Assembly: GCA_027627225.1 (NCBI GenBank)
Contig: CM051032.1
Location: 67,304,320 to 67,368,319 of the forward strand
Origin: Congeria kusceri
Taxonomy: Eukaryota > Mollusca > Bivalvia > Myida > Dreissenidae
DNA length: 64,000 bases
Reading direction: 5' to 3'
Shown: positions 1 to 15,400 of the stretch, in pieces
Numbering within the stretch: the first letter of the stretch is position 1
How the letters are laid out: the number at the start of each line of letters is the position of its first letter
Made by a program: the position numbers and the translations under genes
Notes under the pieces: generated by a model
What the model was told of the DNA's origin: nothing
Databases searched by the model: none
What the model saw: only the letters and a program-made list of their open reading frames with translations

Positions 1-414
1 CATCATTTTAAACCAAATTAGGAATGTTATCATGTTGATGAAAAACAGCCAAAAAGGGTGTAAAAACAAGAAATTTCAATAAATAAAACAACTTGTTTCA
101 TTGATTCTCTTGCTTGTATTTATTGTTTCATGGAGGTAAAATGAAAGTTAAATAGTAAAATACAGGTGCATCGTCGATCTCTTCAGGATCCTTTATTTTT
201 CGAAATTTGGGGAATTATTGAACTTCATATTGGGAAAATTGGTAGGTAGATCGGATTTGGCTTAAACATATTTATTTTGAATAAGGATTGCATAGAGAAA
301 TGCAAAACGTAAGTTTGTAGGATTGGAACGATAGCTAAGCTAGTAGGGTTCCTTTCCACAATCGGATTTGGAATGGTACCAAATTTACACAGAGGAAAAC
401 ATTGTCTGTTTCAG
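1..414. other. Intron of eIF2D upstream of first visible exon
   Basis: AT-rich with no exon-like frame or clear repeat. Earlier eIF2D exons are expected further left, outside the window. Confidence 0.5.
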
Positions 415-498
415 TGTACCTGCTATGGCGCTACCCAGATCTGGTGGAACGGTTCACCACATGGCCACCAGTGTTCAAGAAACTCTTGGACGGAGCAG
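415..498 (+). CDS. EIF2D: eIF2D exon a (PUA region, partial gene start in window)
   Basis: Acceptor TTCAG ends at 414 and donor GT starts at 499. The frame begins with the last two bases of a valine codon, then reads YLLWRYPDLVERFTTWPPVF and on to a split Asp codon. Human eIF2D has the similar YTLWSYPDLLPTFTTWP. An overlapping ATG frame (368-592) ignores the splice sites and is a shadow. Confidence 0.93.
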
Positions 499-3400
499 GT
501 ATCGTTATTCATTTAAATTTGAAAACACCGGTAATAAGAGACTGATAAAGGTAGTCAATAGATGGTTGAAACAGGTATACCAGGCCAATTGAATGTTTAT
601 ATGTCAGTGCTGATATATGAATATTCTGTTTTGGTCCAAAAACTATTATCATTGAGGTTGTATTTGAAGTTGCATAAAAGGCATACAATGTGTGTTAAGT
701 TTAACTTAACTATGCATTCAGGTAGTGAAAACAAATTGAAAATTATTCCGCAATTTGTCATTTGGGAGCTTAGGTTACTGTTATCAACTTCGGTTGTTGT
801 GGCTTGAATAATGTAGGTTTTGTGCAAGGGAAATAAACTGGTAAGTGGTAAAATCCATGTAGTTTGAATTGTAATTTCAGTGTCATTCCATGGCTTTTTT
901 TGCCAATTTCATAGCCATTATTGGGTCATATTGCCAATGGCAAAAAGTAACTTTTCCCGAATCCAGTCCCAAAATTCCCAATTTGATTGTTTGAGTTTCA
1001 AATGTTTAGAAATAAGAGGTGTTCATTGTAGAAATAAAGACTGTTGAAGTTGTAATAACTGTTTTATTGATTTGTTTCTGTTCAGAACATTCTATTGTAT
1101 GTAGTTTATCTATAATATTGAAATTTTACTAATCAAACAATTAGAATTTTTCCCAGTTTTAGGTGAATTGACGCTAAAATTCCCAATTTTATGGGTATAA
1201 GTCATATTCACGAAATGGTGAAAAAAGCTCTGCATTCTTACTGCACAGATCTGATGCTACCTGGGCTGGTCTTGCGTCAACATCTGACACCATCTATCTT
1301 TAAACATGTGCAGAAAGGGCAGGCGTGCTCTGTCAACATTGTAGGAAACAGGTAAGGGTATACATAAGTTGTTGCTAGGAAACTGGTATGGCTCTACATA
1401 ATTGTTAGGAAACAGTTTAGATTACATTTTGCACCTATCAATGTTTTCCCCCACGGGGGGGGAGCGGCGGGCATATATGTGACTGTAGAGTGAAAGCCAT
1501 TAATTATTCCGGGTCCCGGGGAAATAGACTTTGGTTGGATTTTAGAACCGGGTAATGTTGGACCCCGGGCCATTTGATACACCACTAGCATCTTCCACTG
1601 AGGGGATTTAGACAAAAATGATTGGCTCTAGGATAGGGCTTTAGACCCCAACACATATAATTAGTCAAATTGCCCTTTGTCAGCCCGCCGCTCGCCCCCT
1701 GGGGGTAAATGTCGATAGGTGCATTATATTGGAGGCGCATCGTGGGAAAACCGGTCTTAATGCATGTGCGTAAAGTGTCGTCTCGGAATAGCCTGTGAAG
1801 TCCGCACAGGCTAATCCAGGACGGCACTTTCCGCTTTTACGGTATTTTCTGTTTCAAGGAAGTCTCTTCTAAACATAAATCCACTGTAGGCGGAAAGTGC
1901 CGTCCTGGATTAGCCTATGCGGTCTGCACAGGCTAATCCGGGACGACACTTTGCGCACATGCATTAAGTCCGGTTTTCCCACGACGCCCCTCATTGCTTA
2001 AACATGTAATGTCTGTGTTAGTGTGGCATGTAATATACAATATACATGGTCATAATAATGATCATCATCTTGCGTCATCATCGTCATTATCATCATCATC
2101 ATTTCTATTATAATAAACACATTATGACATGATTGTGCTTTAGCAATACAATAATTAATGACTATCAATTTCGCAGGTGTCCTATTGTTGTTGGAACCAC
2201 CCTTCTATCCGGGAGTGATTTCTTTGACTCCGGCATGAAAGGGAAGGCGATCCACCCTGTACATCTCTTGGGAGACGAGCTCTGGTAAGGGAAAGGTGTT
2301 GTTTGATTGGTTAACATTTGACTTGATTTGATCCCACTCAGACACACTTGCCAAAATTGACCTGTTTTATAATGCTCCCCCAAAAATTTCTGGTTAGCAT
2401 ATAGTCGCCGCCTTATCCGTCCTTTAGTCCGTCCTTCCGTCCCACTTTCTTGTCCAGGCTATTTCTCAGCAACTAATAACTGGAATTCAACGAAACTTTA
2501 TGGGAAGCTTCATTACCAAGAGGAGGTGTGCATATTACCAGGATGTTCCGCTGTATTGATTTTTCTCAAAGTTATGGGACTTTGAAGATTTCTGAAATAT
2601 GTAGATAGTGAACAATTCTTGACTTTCTTTTCCGGGCTATTTCTCAGCAACTTCTGGCCAGAATTAGACAAAACTTTATGGGAAGCTTCATTACCAAGAG
2701 AAAGTGTGCATATTACCAGGATGTTTGGCTTAAATGATTCTGCACAATTCTTGACTTTCTTGTTTGGGCTTTTTCTCAGCAACTACTGGACAGATTTCAT
2801 TGAAACTTAATGAAACTCTTCATTACCAAGAGTTGTGCATATAACCAGGCTGTTCCGCTTCAATGATTTTTCTCAGAGTTATGGTACTTCGACGATTTTT
2901 GAAATTAGTTTATAGTGCACAATTCTTGTATGGGCTTTTCTCAGCAACTACTGGCCAGATTTCAATAAAACTTTATGGGAAGCTTCATTGCCAAGAGGAG
3001 GTAAACATATTACGAGGACATTCCGTTCAATGATTTTTCTTGGAGTTATGGGTCTTTGAAGATGTCAATTGTGTCATATCTATTGCTCGAGAACGGATTG
3101 AGCTATTGTAATGGCACTGTAATGGGATTGCATATGGGGTGCGTGTGGTCAAGGTCACTGTTACTAAAAATAGAAAAACATTTTCTGCTCAATTACTTGA
3201 GAACGCATTGAGATATTTTAATGAAACTTAATACATAGATACCTTATATCTAGACCTCGCTTGGGATTGCATATGGCGTGGGTGGGGTCAAGATCACCAT
3301 TACTAAAAATAGACAAACAGTTTCCGCTCAATAGCTTGAGAAGACATTGAGATGTTTTAATGAAACTTCATATGTAGATACCTTATATCTAGACCTGACT

Positions 3401-6400
3401 TGGGATTGCTTATGGGGTTGGTAGGGTCAAGGTCACCATTACTAAACATTTATTTTTGTGCTGACTAATGCATTTCGATAAAAAAAAGGTTTGTATGGAA
3501 ATTCCATGTTTCTTATTTTTATTTCATTTTTACAATTTTACTGCATGTTCATATTGTATTTTTGTGGTATGCTGACATACAGTTTTGATGTCAGATTTGG
3601 TCTTGCAGTTCTAGTGATTTGTAGTCATTTTAATATCTCTGCCCTCCTAATTGCATTTATATTGCTTGACAAAGCGAATTGGGGAGCATCCATCAGTTTT
3701 ACTGATATCCTTTTTTTATGCCAGGTATTGTGGGCATTAAAATACTTTCATAATGGTTCCCTACCAACATAAGACTTCCGATCAGTCCCCTGGCCTGCCA
3801 ATATAAGGGGTAAATAATATTATGATATCATCAAATACCCTTGTGTGTGTGTAGTACATTTTTATCGAGTGTGCAGGGATTCCCTTCCATATGGCCATCG
3901 CCCCAGAAGACTTGTTAGTTGGGTTACAGGGGATAGTGCAAGATACAGGAGACAGGGCATTCCAGAGGCGCCCCTAGGTTTTTTAGTGCCCAGTGTGAAG
4001 CACATAGTACACAGCCCCTCAGTTTAACGCCTCATGTGAAAGACAAGTTAGTAGGTTAGAGTGTAGCAAGGGCTCGAACCTGTGACCCCTGGGTTGTGAA
4101 GCCAGTGTGTTACGATTAGACCGCAGATCCGACGACTAATACCCCTGTAAAACTGATTTGCATTAATACCTTTACACTATGTCACATTCGATAGTTAAAG
4201 ATTTTTAGCTCAACGTTTAGAAGCAAAGGCAAGCTATTCTACTCTCTTCCACGTTTGATTTTTAATAAGTGTATTAAATCAAAATCTACAGTACTTAAGA
4301 GCTAACAAAAGCAAAAAAAGAAACAGTCTAGAATAGCTTTTTTTCTCTTTTATTACTTAATAATATAACATAATCATAAACTTAACTACACATTTTATAA
4401 AATTTATTAAAGACACACAACACCCGTGGCAAGAGAAATGTATCCTGAAAAAAGTATCATTTTATCACAAAAATATCAGCAATCATAAATAAACATATAA
4501 AATTATGCAATGACACAACAACACCAGTGGCAAGAGAAATGTATTCTGAAAAAAACGAAGCATGTTATCACAAAAATATCAGCAATGATAAATAAACATA
4601 TTATAAAATTATTCAACGAAACAACAGCTCCAGTGGCAAGAGAAATGTATCCTGAAAAAAAGTACATGTTATTACAAGAATATCAATGTCCAACAAAACA
4701 TTATAAATTCCCGTTTTTCTGGGTTTCTGTTGATGCCAAGTTTCCACCATCTGACTGAAGTTCACTTCGTCTAGAGGTGGGCCTGTAATGTTACATTGTC
4801 ACTAACAGTAACACTTTCACTTTCACATTCACTAATCATTCTAACTTGTCTTAGAAAATGTTCACACACAAAATTAACTAAAGCAGAATTTAATTCAAAT
4901 AATTTACGTCCGTATTTTAAAAATGCAAGTTTGGTTATGAAGATGAAAATTATGTGTGCTTAAATAGGTATTAGTTGTGAAAATGGGTGTGAAAACATTT
5001 AGGTTTTGGGGTGGCAATTAAATTTCAGCTATAATTGCAATTAATATAAACTATAACTGCCAATTAGCAATATCCATAAGTAAAAACAAACCGTCAAAAC
5101 AAACCGTCAATATTACTGTTCTTCGCCTGTACTTTTAAACACCGCTTTATGAAGTCGTCAATAAATTAAAATCGAAAACAGACAATACCTACCCTTAATT
5201 GTACTTACATCACACGTACCGATCCTAATCATCCATAATTAGCCGATAAAAGCCATAATTGTACCCTATACACAACCTAATAATCTCACACGTGTCTTGT
5301 GTAGACACCGATACACAAACAGCTGAAGGCGTAATTTGATTGGTCGTTAGTTAGAAAGCAGACGACAGTCTGGTCAGATTTTGCAAGCGCTTGTAAAATT
5401 TTCAAGCGCGGATTAACCAAGATCGAAAAATCAAGCGCCGCGGCGACAAGGATTTGGAAATTAAGGCTGCGCTTAAAGCGCCTGGGGAAAGGCCTGTAAG
5501 TTTGGTAACTCAAGTTCGAAATTTGTCTTAAATATACGCCTTTTTACACATAGAAATTTTACATATAAGCTATTTGGATAGGTTAAGTTTTTCGGTAACC
5601 TAGTTTCTCAGGAATGGCTTGAGGGATTTCATTCAGACTTAAAACACTTATTTCCTATAATAAAATGAACCCATAGGCCAATTTTGATAACTCTAGTTTG
5701 AAATTTGTCAAAATTATGGGTCTTTTTACACTTATAAATTTTACATATAAGCTATTTTGATAAGTTAATTTTTTTCAGTAAGCTAGTTTCTCAGGAATGG
5801 GTTGAAGGATTTCATTTAAACTTAAAACACTTATTCTGTATACATGTATGAAAATAAACACAAAGGCCAATTTTGATAACTAGTTTGAAATTTGTCAAAA
5901 TTATTGGCCTTTTTACACTCAAAAATTTTACATTCCCGCGGGTGGGGTGGCAGCGTCAACTTTTGATTTTCGCTCTCTAACTCGAGAATGAATCTTTATA
6001 CTTAGATAGCCTACAGTAATACTTCACTTGGGATTGCATGTGGGGTGGGTGGGTTCAAAGTCAATGTCACTGTTACTAAAAATAGAAAAAACAGTTTCTG
6101 CTCAATTACTTGAGAACAAATTGAAATATTAATAATAATGAAATAATAATAATTTATAGATACTGTATAGCTAGAAATTGCATGAGATTGCATATGGGGT
6201 GGGTGGGGCCAAGGTCACTGTTTGAAAATTAGAAAAATGCTTTCCACTCAGTAACTCGAGAACAAAATTAACTTTGTTTAATTGGCCCCTACTATCCATA
6301 CAGGTTCTTTTTTTTTTAAAAGCCAGTAATTCTGAAAAGCATAAGAAAAGTCGAGCGCGCTGTCCTCCTACAGCTCTTGTTCATGTACTTGTCATTTTCT

Positions 6401-9400
6401 AGGGCCTTTGGAGACAAATCAAAACCTCCAGAAGTGGAGGACGACCCTTTACCTCCTGAGTTGGATGAATGCAATGAACAAGGGCCTGAACCAGCTGATA
6501 AAGAAATCATTGGCGAAGCAGACGGAAATGGTGCAACTGGCGAAGTCAATGAACCTGGAGCTGACGTTGCGAATGAGGATTCTGCAGTGGGTAAAGTCAA
6601 TGGAGCCGAGGTGCAAAAGGAGGAAAGTGATCAGGGCGATGGTAATGAAAATGAAAAAGTAGCTGATAAACAGTGTGAAAATGAAACTGGTGAAGGTGAT
6701 AATAATGAAGCAGTGATTGTGTGTGGTGGTGACGATGCAGGTGCTTGTGTGGAGGAAATTGTTGAAGGTGCTGAGCAGTTGTCATTAGCTGTGGAGGAAG
6801 ACACAAGACAATCACTGAGTATAGGTGAGAGTTCTGTTACGGTTTCAGTTCATTATGTGATGATTCAGCCAAATTAATGGCAACTTATTTGATTAGTTTG
6901 TTCTTAATAATTATGTTGTTGTTGACAATTCAGTGTAATGAGGTTTATTTCGCCCATCCATGATCAACATTGTTAACTAGTTATGTGAATAGTAAACAGA
7001 TAACATATTACAGTTGGTACTATGCAAGTTCGAACCGTTACAAACATGGACAGGTCTATACAGGTAAATCAGACAGTTTACAAATACAGCGGATTGCAGC
7101 GTGTTTACAAACAGAAAAGCACTGTTTTCACTATTTCCAATAAATGGTTCATCACCTCATTGTCAGGCTTAATGCATATGCTTAAAGTTTCAGCCAGGAT
7201 TAACCTGTGCGGTCTGCACAGGCTAATCCAGGATAGCACTAGGATAGATAGGGTATTTTTGTTTCAAGGAAGTCTCTTCTAAACATAAAACCACTGTAGG
7301 CCGATGCGGGACGACACTTAACGCACAGGCATGAAGTCGGGGTTTCCAACGACAAACCTCATTTGTATTTGTACATTGTTGCAATTTCTTGTCTGGTTTT
7401 AGAGGAGACAGATGAGCTACTGGAGTTTTGTTTTCTGTGTGCAATTAAGGCCTCATTGAAGAGTAATCTCCCTGTGTCCACTGGCACCTTCTACAAGAAC
7501 CACATGCTCAAATACTGGTAACCTGCTTGCTGCTGTTACATATTTAAATAAGAGAGTTGGGTGTGAAACTGTTGTATCTGCTTAGCATTTCTTGAACAGA
7601 TACAACAGTTTCACGCTCAACTCTGAAGATTATTTTCCCGAAGGGCATTATACATGCAGATTTACGTGGTTTTATCGTGTGTAGTATATACCAATCTGGT
7701 AAGATAATACTTGGAATAGCAACAAATCATTTCTCAAAAAGAAATTTTTAATTATCAAAACCAAAATGCATTAACAGCTCTAAATACTAGTAGCTGTTTG
7801 GTAGAACGTGTAAAACAGTTTATTTCTTACCCTTCTTTGTTAAAACGACGGCCCTACTTATTAAAAAATTTGTAACTTCTGTTCTTAGATTAGTGTGTGT
7901 TCAACATAATATTATATAATAATCGAACATAAACATTTAAGACGTGTCTATTGCCTTTCAAGCATCCTGTATTTAACATTCAAAGACATGTACACATACT
8001 GTAAGGCCAACTTGAAAAATTGTTTGTTTGCCATTGCCTACCCAAGGTTGCTGGTACAGGGTAGGTAGGAAGGCAAAAAAAATTGTTTGGGGGGTGGGTT
8101 GTGTGTGGGGGGAAAGCAAATTTATGAATGATCCATTTAGCATCAAAATATAGCGTATACCACAGATATTGGTTTTGATAATATAATCAAGTGTCTGTTG
8201 ATTTAATGAGAGCTTGCTAACAATCATCTTTAATTTAACAATGAATGCTGACAAATAGCCCATTGTTTTCACAAGTTTGATAAAACAAGATGACAATAAG
8301 CAAGGGTCTAGCTGATACAGTTAACATATTAACCCAATGGAAAACGACCAAACTGAAAGAAGAGCGAGCTTTTATTTAACCCAAAGAAAAAATAGAATAT
8401 TCTTAATTAAAAAAAGAATGGTTTGATTTAACAAAGAAAAAACGTTTGAGTCGCGACTTTTTCATCGGGTAGGTTTGCAATGGCAAACAAAGTAAATTTT
8501 AATGTTGGCCTAATAGAGTGTGCTAAATTTTCAATGGCTGTACTTGATTAAATATGCTACAAACTGTTCTGTTTGTGTATATGTAGCCCAAAAGGAAAAT
8601 ACCTGGACATCAAGAAATCTTCATATAAAAAGGTATGTTCATTAAACACTCATCTTTCTATCCTTCAGAGAAAGTATAATTGTTTTATATTTGTTGCTTT
8701 TTTTATGATAAAAAACATGATCGAACAAATTTCTGGCAAGTACAGAAGGAGATACAAATACCAGTAAATGATATCATACTTTGTTTGTGGTAAGACAAGC
8801 TTTGTTTCATTCTGGTTTATATCAGTTGTCCGAAACAGCATATGCTGTAAAAAGTGATATTTTTACTAGGTCAGCTATCAGACTTTTTATTATAATTTCC
8901 ATATTTTTGTGACAAAAAATAGCACAACATGGAACATAAAAGCCTCTTAGTTTCTATTATGGAACTTAACACATTATTAAGGAATTTATACAAACTTAAT
9001 ATAATGTTGCACGTTTTGGAAAAAAAATCCATTATGAATTTCTTAGAAATCTTCATTTATAATTTCGTTTTTCTTAATATTAACTGAATTGATACAAACT
9101 TAATAATAATTTTGCATATTTTTGTGGAAAAAAAACCATTATAAATTTCTTTTGATGAAAAATGTATTATTTCATTTTCCTTAATGTTAACTAATTTCTA
9201 TTAATAGCTGTCGAAGTTTCTTCAAAAGCAACAGAGGACGGGAATAATAACAGTGAAGGAAGTGACCAAGGGTGTTGATAATGTGGTGGAGGTTGACAAA
9301 TCCCACGAGCTGTAAGTATGGAACAACGATGCAAAGGAATATATCAGAGAACTTGCAAACACCATGCCCTGTGACTTGAAGTTTTGAAACATCAGTTTGG

Positions 9401-12400
9401 TTTGAATCTGAAATATTTGCCACTGATTATAATTGTTATATTTCAGCCGTGAATTTTATAAGCACTAAGTTAAACATATTTATTGATTAATATTTCTGTG
9501 TTAATTTTAATCTGACAGTTTGTTAATTGTTAAAATGAACATATATAAATATGTAGTGTTTTACTCATGATGTCACTAGTTTATTCATTACTTGCAAATC
9601 TGTGCAGTTTTAAGTCAATCATAAAGACCTTGTTTGGGACTCTTGTTTACGGTAACAGTAAGAACACCTAGCATGTGTACATTTGCGGGGAAACAGATCT
9701 TTTAGCATTGTTGCTATAACATGTATTTATTATTGTTTAATTTGTTAACCACCATAATTTTGTCTAACAATATGCATATGCAAGTGTTAAATAAAGCTTA
9801 TAGTTATACCCCCCACACACTAAGTTAGGGGGGGTATATAGGAGTAAGCTTGTCGGTCTGTTGGTTTTCATGGTTTCCAGATGATAACTCAAGAATGGCT
9901 TGACATATTCAGACAATTTTTGGTACACATGTGTAGCATCATAAAATACAGATCAAGTTCAACTTTGGTTACAAACCACTAAATGTTGTCAGAGTTATCA
10001 CTCCTATTGAAATGAAATTTTTTCAAATACACTGTTAAACATTCACAAATTAAAGCATTCTCTTTGTGTCCATTTCTTTCGAATGGATGCCATAGTTTTA
10101 TGACAAGGCCATATTGTGGGGGTGTATTCGTCACTCATGTGACAATCCTAGTTCAGTATTTGGTATTTTTTACCCCAGCTTACGCGGTCTAGAGGTTCCA
10201 GAAGTGGTAGTCGAGGAAGCCATATCTCCGTCGAAGGACACATTTACACCTCCTCAGATATCGGAGATGTTTGCCGTGACCTCTAACATACTTCCCCTTG
10301 TCAAAGGGTTCGGACACAAGTATGAGATTTTCTTATTTGCCTTTATAAATTCGCTTTCAAGTTCACATGCTCACTGAGTAAACACTATTTTTGTCTCAAA
10401 ACGAATAATTTAAAATAACATACATGTAACATACATGATGGGCTCACCCTTCCCCTTCTTAACCAATAAGATTTCATAATGTGTTTAAATTGTTAGGAAT
10501 AGGTAATGTCTTTTCTTAGACAAGTTTTTTATGTAATACTATGTAATATTTAGGACATGTTACCTGTAAGTTAAATCGAATTGGTAGAAAAGGGGCAAAA
10601 CGAGCGCATGTTGATTGGTCGTGAGCAATGCATATGGTATATGGTAAGGCTTACTTTAAGTTCTGAGAAGGTAATGATAATTAAAGGCCAGAAATAGTGT
10701 CTGTTAAGAAAGTGCTGTTAATGATCACGTGTTTCTTTAATGGGTGCAATTTAGCCATTTTATCCCATTGACGAAATAACAACCCATGGAATAAACTTTG
10801 CTTTAATTCAACACTGTGGTGATAAAGCAATTACGCGCAGTCTAATGGCATCATTTTATCATTTTCGTGACGTCATTCTTGCGTTAATTTTCAAAATAAA
10901 GCCAAAAAATGATGGGATAAATAGAATACTAGGTAAGTGTTGAATAAAGATAAGTTTATTTGCTCGGCAGGAAAACGCGAACCAATCGCCAAGGCTTGTG
11001 GTTCAGGTTTTTTAAGCCTCGCTACATAAACTTATCTTTATTCAACACTAACCTAGTATTCTCTATATATTGGCTCAAAATGTGGGTTCTATTATAAGAA
11101 TTCTAAGAATTATTTGCTGTGCACTTATGATCATTGGCAATAAATTTACTGGAGAAATATCATGTATTTTATTTGTTTTGAAACTAGGATCATTATTCTT
11201 AAACCGAACAGTAAACTTTAGATCTTATGGTCTTTATAAATCCCTTGTAACATGTGACATTTGATATAAATGCCAGTAGATAACCAATTACTGGCAACAT
11301 TACTTGGGAAGTATAAATGACACAAGTTGCTAAGTGCAAATAGTTTGACGAAGTAATTGATGTTTTAAAAGCGTTTATTTTACATGCCGGTATCTGTTTT
11401 GTGTTACAATGACAGCTGAGCCTATGTGGGCCTCAATGTTTGGACTTTTCTACCAAGTTAGCAGTTCACTAGATTTCAATCTTTTTTTTTGCTTTTTTAT
11501 GCCTCATTTATGACTGCCATACTACGTTGACCTACATGCACTTTTAAAGTGTATAATTATGCATGATTGTTTGATATCAGTTATTTACAAACTAATCAGA
11601 TGAAAGTATTTAAATAACTTGAAATCGGATAGGAAAAAATTAGGGATGGGACCGAATAATCGAATATTCGAATATCGGATAATATTCGAATAAAAAAAAT
11701 CGAATACGAATATACGATTTTCAAATTTATTTCAAGAACAACATTTCTTTAAAAAAGTGATTGCAGAGTTAACATGAATTCCAGTCGTATTTCCTGCCTA
11801 GCAGGTGGGCGGGGGCAGTGTAACGTTTTTACAACACATGCCAAACATGTCCAATTAACGACAATTGATAATTGGCAGGGGGGCCACGTCTTTATAAAGA
11901 CCGCGAATTAACGATTTGTAGGAGGCGCGAATATGACGCATTGTATCCACAAATAACAAAACTGGGCCATGTTGTGGTAACGGTTTCACAGTTTGCACAA
12001 GGCGTACATTGTTGTTTATTGTCCTTAAGTGACATCTATACGGTTAACTTGTTTACAGTTAATTACAATTACTCTCTAAGTAAACCAATCAAAATGAATC
12101 CATTATCAGCCAATCAATTTCTTTAACAAAATTAGCATGATCTGGTCAATCTTAATATACGTCACTTGTAAATTATTCTCCATTATATGAACAGTTTTCA
12201 ACACCGTATATTGTACAAGAGTCTTGATTAATGAACAATGCCACCGTCATGTGCTTGGAAGTACTTTATGCAGTCATTAGACAAAACCAAGGCAATGTGT
12301 AATCTATGTAATGAGAAATTTGTGTACGGAACGATTAACAAATCTTTATATTCGCCTAACACTCACTAAGTGATATCGCTCATTTACCACTGAAACAAGG

Positions 12401-15400
12401 TAAAAAAACTACGTACACCTTAGTATTCATATTTCGGCTAGGTAAATATTCGGACAGAGTGCCGTATACGGTAGTATTTACAAAACGAATATTCGAACAT
12501 ATTCGAATACCTAAAACGAATATTCGAATATTGATTTCAGTATCCGGTCCCATCCCTAGAAAAAATATAAAACTAAAGAAAGAAGCACTTAACTATTGAT
12601 TTGTGCAGTTTATTTATGTTTTGTAAACTAAACCAACGGTTGAGTGTGGTATATATAATTTTATATTGAGTTTTTGGTTGTTCTGGTGAAAACTATTGTG
12701 CATTTAAAAACAAGCCAATTATGCCGTTTACAACAATGGTTCTTCTTAGCCTTAGCTTTACTTCCATTTTAAATCAAGTATTCTTTATTTTAACCCTATC
12801 AGGTTGTTTAACGTAAGCCACTATGTCGGTTGTTAGGATGTACATACACACTTTAACTGAATTTCAGTAAAGGTAGTACACTCAAAAGTGCTGATGTGAG
12901 AGCCATGATAGTGGAATATGTGAAACAAAACAACATGCAGAGTGAAACTAATAAAGGGTAAGTTTCTGTACTCGCAGTGACACCAATGTAATGCCTGACG
13001 TGTATATACTTTACATTTATCACAGTTACATCAATGTAATGCCTGACATGTATACACTTAACATTTATCACAGTTACATTACTGTAATGTCTGACATGTA
13101 TACACTTTACATTTATCACAGTTAGATCAGTGTAATGCCTGACATGTATACACTTTACATTTAACACAGTTACATCAATGTAATGCCTGACATGTATACA
13201 CTTTACATTTATCACATTTACATCAATGTAATGCCTGACATGTATACTTCATACGTAGATACCTTATATTGAGACCTCGCTTGGGATTGCATATAGGGTG
13301 GGTGGGGTCAAGGTCACTGTTACTAAAAATAGAACAAGGCTTGTCACAGGATGTGACATATGCCCCTGAAGCATATGCTTGTCAGAGGAAGGCAAAACAA
13401 GGTCAGAGTACAATATTATGCCCTTGAGAAATATCTTGTGATTTCATCAATACAGCTGTTATTACATTCCATACATGTTGGCAAAAATGATGCTGCCTAC
13501 AAAAAGTTCATTCTAATATTTGACCTTTTAAGTTTAACCTTGAACCCACAGACCTTGACCGAGGAGCATGTAAGTGGTATGTGACACATCATCTGGTCAT
13601 GGGAAAAAATAATCTGAATCAATATTAAAATCCTTCAAGGCTTTTGGAAGTTAAAGAGCAGAAAGAAAATTCCTTGGCATTTGACCTTGAATTGTGACCT
13701 TGACCCTTGACTGAGGACCATGGGAGTTGTATACGACACATCTTCTGGTCATGGGAAATAATAATCTGAAGTAATATTAATCTCCTTCCAAATGTTTAGA
13801 AGTTATGATGGAGAAACAGAAATCCTTGACCTTTGACCTTGAATTGTGACCTTGACCTTTGACAGACGAGCATGGAAGTTGTATGCGACACATTGCATGG
13901 TCATAGAGAATAATAATCTGAAGTCCCTCCAGACATTTAGAAGTTATGAAGTGGAAACAAAAATAATTGACCTTTGACCTTGAATTGTGATCTTGACCTT
14001 TGACCGACCATTATGGGAGTTGTACGGGACACATTGTCTGGTCATGGGGAATAATAATCTGAAGTTATATTAAAATCTATCCAGGCATTTAGAAGTTATG
14101 GATCGGAAACACACATTCATGACCTTTCACCTTGAATTGTGACCTTGACCTTTGACCGACGAGTATGGGAGTTGTACGCGACACATCGTCTGGTCATGGG
14201 GATTAATAATCTGAAGTTATGTTAAAATCCATCCAGGCATTTAGAAGTTATGGAGCGGAAACAAACATTCATGACCTTTGACCTTGAATTGTGACCTTGA
14301 CCTTTGACCGAAGAGTATGGGGTTGTACACGAGACATCGTCTGGTCATGGGGAATAATAATCTCAAGTTATATTAAAATCCATCCAGGCTTTAAAAAATT
14401 ACAGAGCGGAAACAAAGTCTGGATGGACGGACCCAAACGCACATACGCACGCACCCACCCACAGACGGACGGTGCGACTACTATATGCCCTCCTTCATGG
14501 GCATAAAAATGGTTTCTGCTCAATAACTTGAGAACGCATTGAGATATTTTAATGAAACTAAATACATAGATAGCTTATATCGAGACCTTGCTTAGGATTG
14601 CATATGCGGTGCGTGGGGTCAAGGATAATATCACTGTTACTAAAAATAGAAAAACGGTTTCCGTTCAATATCTTCAGAGTGCATTGAGATATTTTAATGA
14701 AACTTAATACATTAATACTGTGGAATCACTAATTTTTCGTGGTGGTCTAATTTTTGCGCTTTTCACGATCCTGCCATTGCGCAAATTTATGACCACCCGA
14801 AAATTTACCGATTTCATAGTGTAGCAACACATTGGGAGCTTACACGTTCGTTCAAATGTACATTGGTAATCGTTGGTAAATATACGCAGATAGGCCAATA
14901 TGTTAGGATGCAAATGTTTTTAATGAATGTTTTTGAATGTTTTTTACATCCTATTCATTCTGATTAATGAATGCATATTTTTTTCTTTTATATTAAATTT
15001 CGGGTGTTTTTGTACATTTAAATGTGGTCATACACTGCAGATGCGCTATATCATGATTCTCGGGGTCCATACATATAAATATACATGTATACACTATAGC
15101 CCATTTCCATGACCTCAAAACAAAAACGTTATTAACTTGCCTTTCTTATTCTTGTCAACATCCTTAATGTGTTATATTCATATGTAAAATATTCCATTTG
15201 TACACAAAAATATAGAGATCTAATATTATTCCTGTAATTAATTTCAAATCGTGTATAATCAATTCGAAATCCGAAACTCCTTTCCGAACATTACTGTTCA
15301 CGTGATGTAAACACAAATTATATTTTACCATTAAACTGCACGTGTATTCCATGTTAATACTTTGTTCTGCTAAAAAAGCGGGCAAAAATTATGCCGACAT

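Noticed and set aside
3491..3772. Small membrane protein of 93 residues
   Set aside because: Hydrophobicity follows from T-rich intron sequence; no conserved pattern and no splice signals that fit.
6316..6815. Frames on the minus strand and in the second + frame over the eIF2D acidic exon
   Set aside because: Shadows of the real exon caused by its biased composition.
12853..13215. 120-codon minus-strand frame with a 16-residue periodic sequence
   Set aside because: It is created by the 48-bp tandem repeat (a multiple of 3) and overlaps a real eIF2D exon on the other strand.
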